Shown one piece after another: positions 33,274-36,523 of a stretch of DNA of 36,523 bases; position 1 is the stretch's first letter; each line of letters starts with the position of its first letter. The stretch is from NCBI GenBank assembly GCA_030430625.1, contig JAUIKL010000014.1:1-36523 (forward strand), in the 5' to 3' direction. The notes below the pieces were generated by a model. That model saw nothing but the letters and a program-made list of their open reading frames with translations, was not told where the DNA came from and ran no database searches. A program made the translations under genes and the position numbers. The DNA comes from Gemmatimonadota bacterium. GTDB lineage: Bacteria > Gemmatimonadota > Gemmatimonadetes > Longimicrobiales > Gaopeijiaceae.

Positions 33274-34686
33274 TCAGCGCCCCGTACCGAGGAGCGCGCG
33301 CGCGTCGACGAGTAGGGTGTCCCGCCGACGAGCCACGGTCCGCTTGAGGCTCGTCGGCGCGGGCCGCCCAGTGAAGATCACCCGGTGCCGGCCCTGCCGA
33401 CCGAAGCCGTACCGCGTGTGGGCCACGTCCTCTTCGAGGGCGGCCAACGCCCGGTCTCCGGCGCCGTCACGGCCGTGCCAGGCGCAGGTGCCGTAGAAGA
33501 CGGAGCCATTGCCGAGCACGCCGGCCACGGGGATGTCGACACCGTCTCCCCAGAGCCCGCCCGTAACCCGCGCCGATGCGCCGAACACCTCGATGGCGCT
33601 GTGCGCCATGTGCTGACGGGCCAGCGTCGGCATGACCGAGTCCATGTACGTCTCGATGCCCGGGCGAACGACCCGTGTGTAGTACGACCCCACCGCTTCG
33701 GGATCCGCCGTCAGCCGCCACGGGAGGACGAAGCGGAACCAGAAGCGGACGAAGGGATCGGGCACCTCGTAGCGGCGGGCCCGGGATCCGGGCTTCGCGT
33801 CGACCGAGACCCGGGTGTCGAGCCAGCCTAGAGCCGAGAGGCGATTCAGGTACGGGGCCAACTGACCGCTCCGTGAGAGGTCGGGCACTCCCTCGTGGAT
33901 CGTCGACCAGTCGGTGCTCCCGTCGGCCAGGACGGATAGGATGGCGGCGTAGCGGGACGGCGTCTGGACGAGTCGCTCGAGCCAGCTGAGCGGGAGGTCG
34001 GCCAGTGCGCCGTTCGGGTCGAGGAGGAGGCGCCGGACGTTGGTGCCGACCGTGACACTCTTGTCCAGCGTGGACAGGACGCGCGGGCTCCCGCCGAAGG
34101 CAGCATAGGCCCTCAGTCGGTGATGCGGACGGTTGCCGGGCAGGAATGGTGCGGCCTCCCGTAGGGTCAGGGGCGCGACCGGGAGGTGCTCGGCATCCTC
34201 CCCGAGTTCTTTCGCTTCGATGGCGGCCGCGTCTCGGCTGATGAGGACGATGTGCACGGGGGGCACACCCTCCACGTCCGCGCGGAGGGTCGCCAGCGCT
34301 CTCCGGTACCGGGCCCGTGCGTCTTGTAGTCGGTCCGCGTCGTCGAGGACGAGGACCCACGGCCGGTCCGAGTGCCGCCGGAGGGCGTCGATGGTGGTGG
34401 CCAGCTGCTCCCACGTCGGCGTGTCGGTCTCGGCCGCCGGGTCGAAGCTTTTCGCCTCTCCGGCGGCGTGTGCAAGGAGGGCGCGGTGCAGCGCCTGAGC
34501 CTGAATGGGCGCCGGCAGGGGAGGGCAGACGAAGTAGAGGCCGGGGTAGTCCCGCAGGGCGCGCCGGACGAGTGCGGACTTCCCGACACCGGGCGGTCCC
34601 GTGACACGGACGACCGAGGAGCGAGGCGCGTCCAGCAGCCCGCGCAACGCCCCAAGATCCCTGGATCTTCCGATGAAAGCGGCCAT
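33274..34686 (-). CDS. AAA ATPase with C-terminal DUF234-like domain
   Basis: This 470-residue protein is of the archaeal-type STAND/AAA ATPase_2 family. Walker A is TGPPGVGKSA (29-38) after the N-terminal FIGRSRDLGAL; Walker B is PWVLVLDDADRL (109-120). A winged helix region follows (SRYAAILSVLADGST to YLNRLSALGWLDTRV). The C-terminal DUF234-like part begins YEVPDPFVRFWFRFVLP and ends in VIFTGRPAPTSLKR. DUF234 belongs to the PD-(D/E)xK fold group, where the usual motifs are W..dG.E-D and E-C-K. Here they read GLWGDGVDIPV and GTCAWHG, so two acidic/basic catalytic positions are lost. The start is ATG 34686; a TTG at 34713 is in frame but unsupported. Role unknown; many relatives are selfish or defence-associated. 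Confidence 0.8.
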   Translation of the reverse strand: MAAFIGRSRDLGALRGLLDAPRSSVVRVTGPPGVGKSALVRRALRDYPGLYFVCPPLPAPIQAQALHRALLAHAAGEAKSFDPAAETDTPTWEQLATTIDALRRHSDRPWVLVLDDADRLQDARARYRRALATLRADVEGVPPVHIVLISRDAAAIEAKELGEDAEHLPVAPLTLREAAPFLPGNRPHHRLRAYAAFGGSPRVLSTLDKSVTVGTNVRRLLLDPNGALADLPLSWLERLVQTPSRYAAILSVLADGSTDWSTIHEGVPDLSRSGQLAPYLNRLSALGWLDTRVSVDAKPGSRARRYEVPDPFVRFWFRFVLPWRLTADPEAVGSYYTRVVRPGIETYMDSVMPTLARQHMAHSAIEVFGASARVTGGLWGDGVDIPVAGVLGNGSVFYGTCAWHGRDGAGDRALAALEEDVAHTRYGFGRQGRHRVIFTGRPAPTSLKRTVARRRDTLLVDARALLGTGR

Positions 34687-34829
34687 GGAATCGCCTGAAT
34701 ACCGTCTACCCAAGAAAGAATAGCGTAAATCAACTAATGCTAATATCCAAGGGTCGGGGGTTGAGGCCCTCTTCGACGGGGGCGAGGTTCCAAGCTCCGA
34801 TCACCACTCCTGCCACGTGAGTCCTTCGA

Positions 34830-36523
<1,694 letters not shown>

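Overview
This is a high-GC bacterial window with tightly packed genes, frequent 4-bp stop/start overlaps (ATGA, GTGA, TTGA) and several TTG starts preceded by good ribosome binding sites. The best guess for the host is a Gram-negative, outer-membrane bacterium of or near the Gemmatimonadota (FCB side of the tree). The reasons are a PadR/ADOP-permease pair, a PorX-type response regulator, lipid A/LPS core genes, a DciA-type replication gene and a type III glutamine synthetase. This assignment is inference; there is no rRNA gene in the window to test it. No tRNA, rRNA, CRISPR array, transposase or prophage gene was found.

Layout. 1-863 (minus): 5' end of an ADOP/MacB-like permease with its overlapping PadR regulator. 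955-5862 (plus): ArsC-like arsenate reductase, PorX-like response regulator/phosphodiesterase, MsbA-like ABC exporter and LpxL-like acyltransferase. 6003-8292 (plus): glycosyltransferase, DUF3108 protein and isoprenylcysteine-methyltransferase-like membrane protein, all overlapping. 8289-13067 (minus): HyuB, a small DUF6941-like protein, a KdkA-like LPS kinase, a family 9 glycosyltransferase and an unknown protein, the last four overlapping. 13181-24542 (plus): small unknown and zinc-binding proteins, TPR protein, zinc-ribbon protein, lipoprotein, LeuB-type dehydrogenase, a GspE/PilB-like protein with a ruined P-loop next to an intact PilT, DinB-like protein, thiolase, unknown membrane protein, 3-hydroxyacyl-CoA dehydrogenase and an AraC-type regulator. 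24541-25479 (minus): rpsU with a textbook terminator, preceded by an unknown gene. 25740-28235 (plus): unknown genes plus a ribbon-helix-helix protein. 28263-28709 (minus): ssb. 28884-33253 (plus): enoyl-CoA hydratase, recF, dciA, gyrB. 33274-34686 (minus): AAA/DUF234 ATPase. 34830-end (plus): glutamine synthetase III, cut by the window edge.

How the genes fit together. The exporter/acyltransferase pair, the glycosyltransferases and the KdkA-like kinase form a lipid A/LPS core region, with a PorX-like regulator at its head. Thiolase, 3-hydroxyacyl-CoA dehydrogenase and enoyl-CoA hydratase are three consecutive chemistries of short-chain acyl-CoA metabolism, but are spread over 9 kb. recF, dciA and gyrB form a replication/repair block, with ssb nearby.

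The most unusual content is in two places. First, three small proteins between 24877 and 28235 share a helical module with the pattern YxxYxxxQ followed about 50 residues later by LPxFxxWxxD; two of them also appear to share a second module placed in the opposite order. Second, directly before pilT lies a PilB/GspE-like protein whose Walker A lysine and Walker B acidic motif are gone, so it is probably a non-hydrolysing partner.
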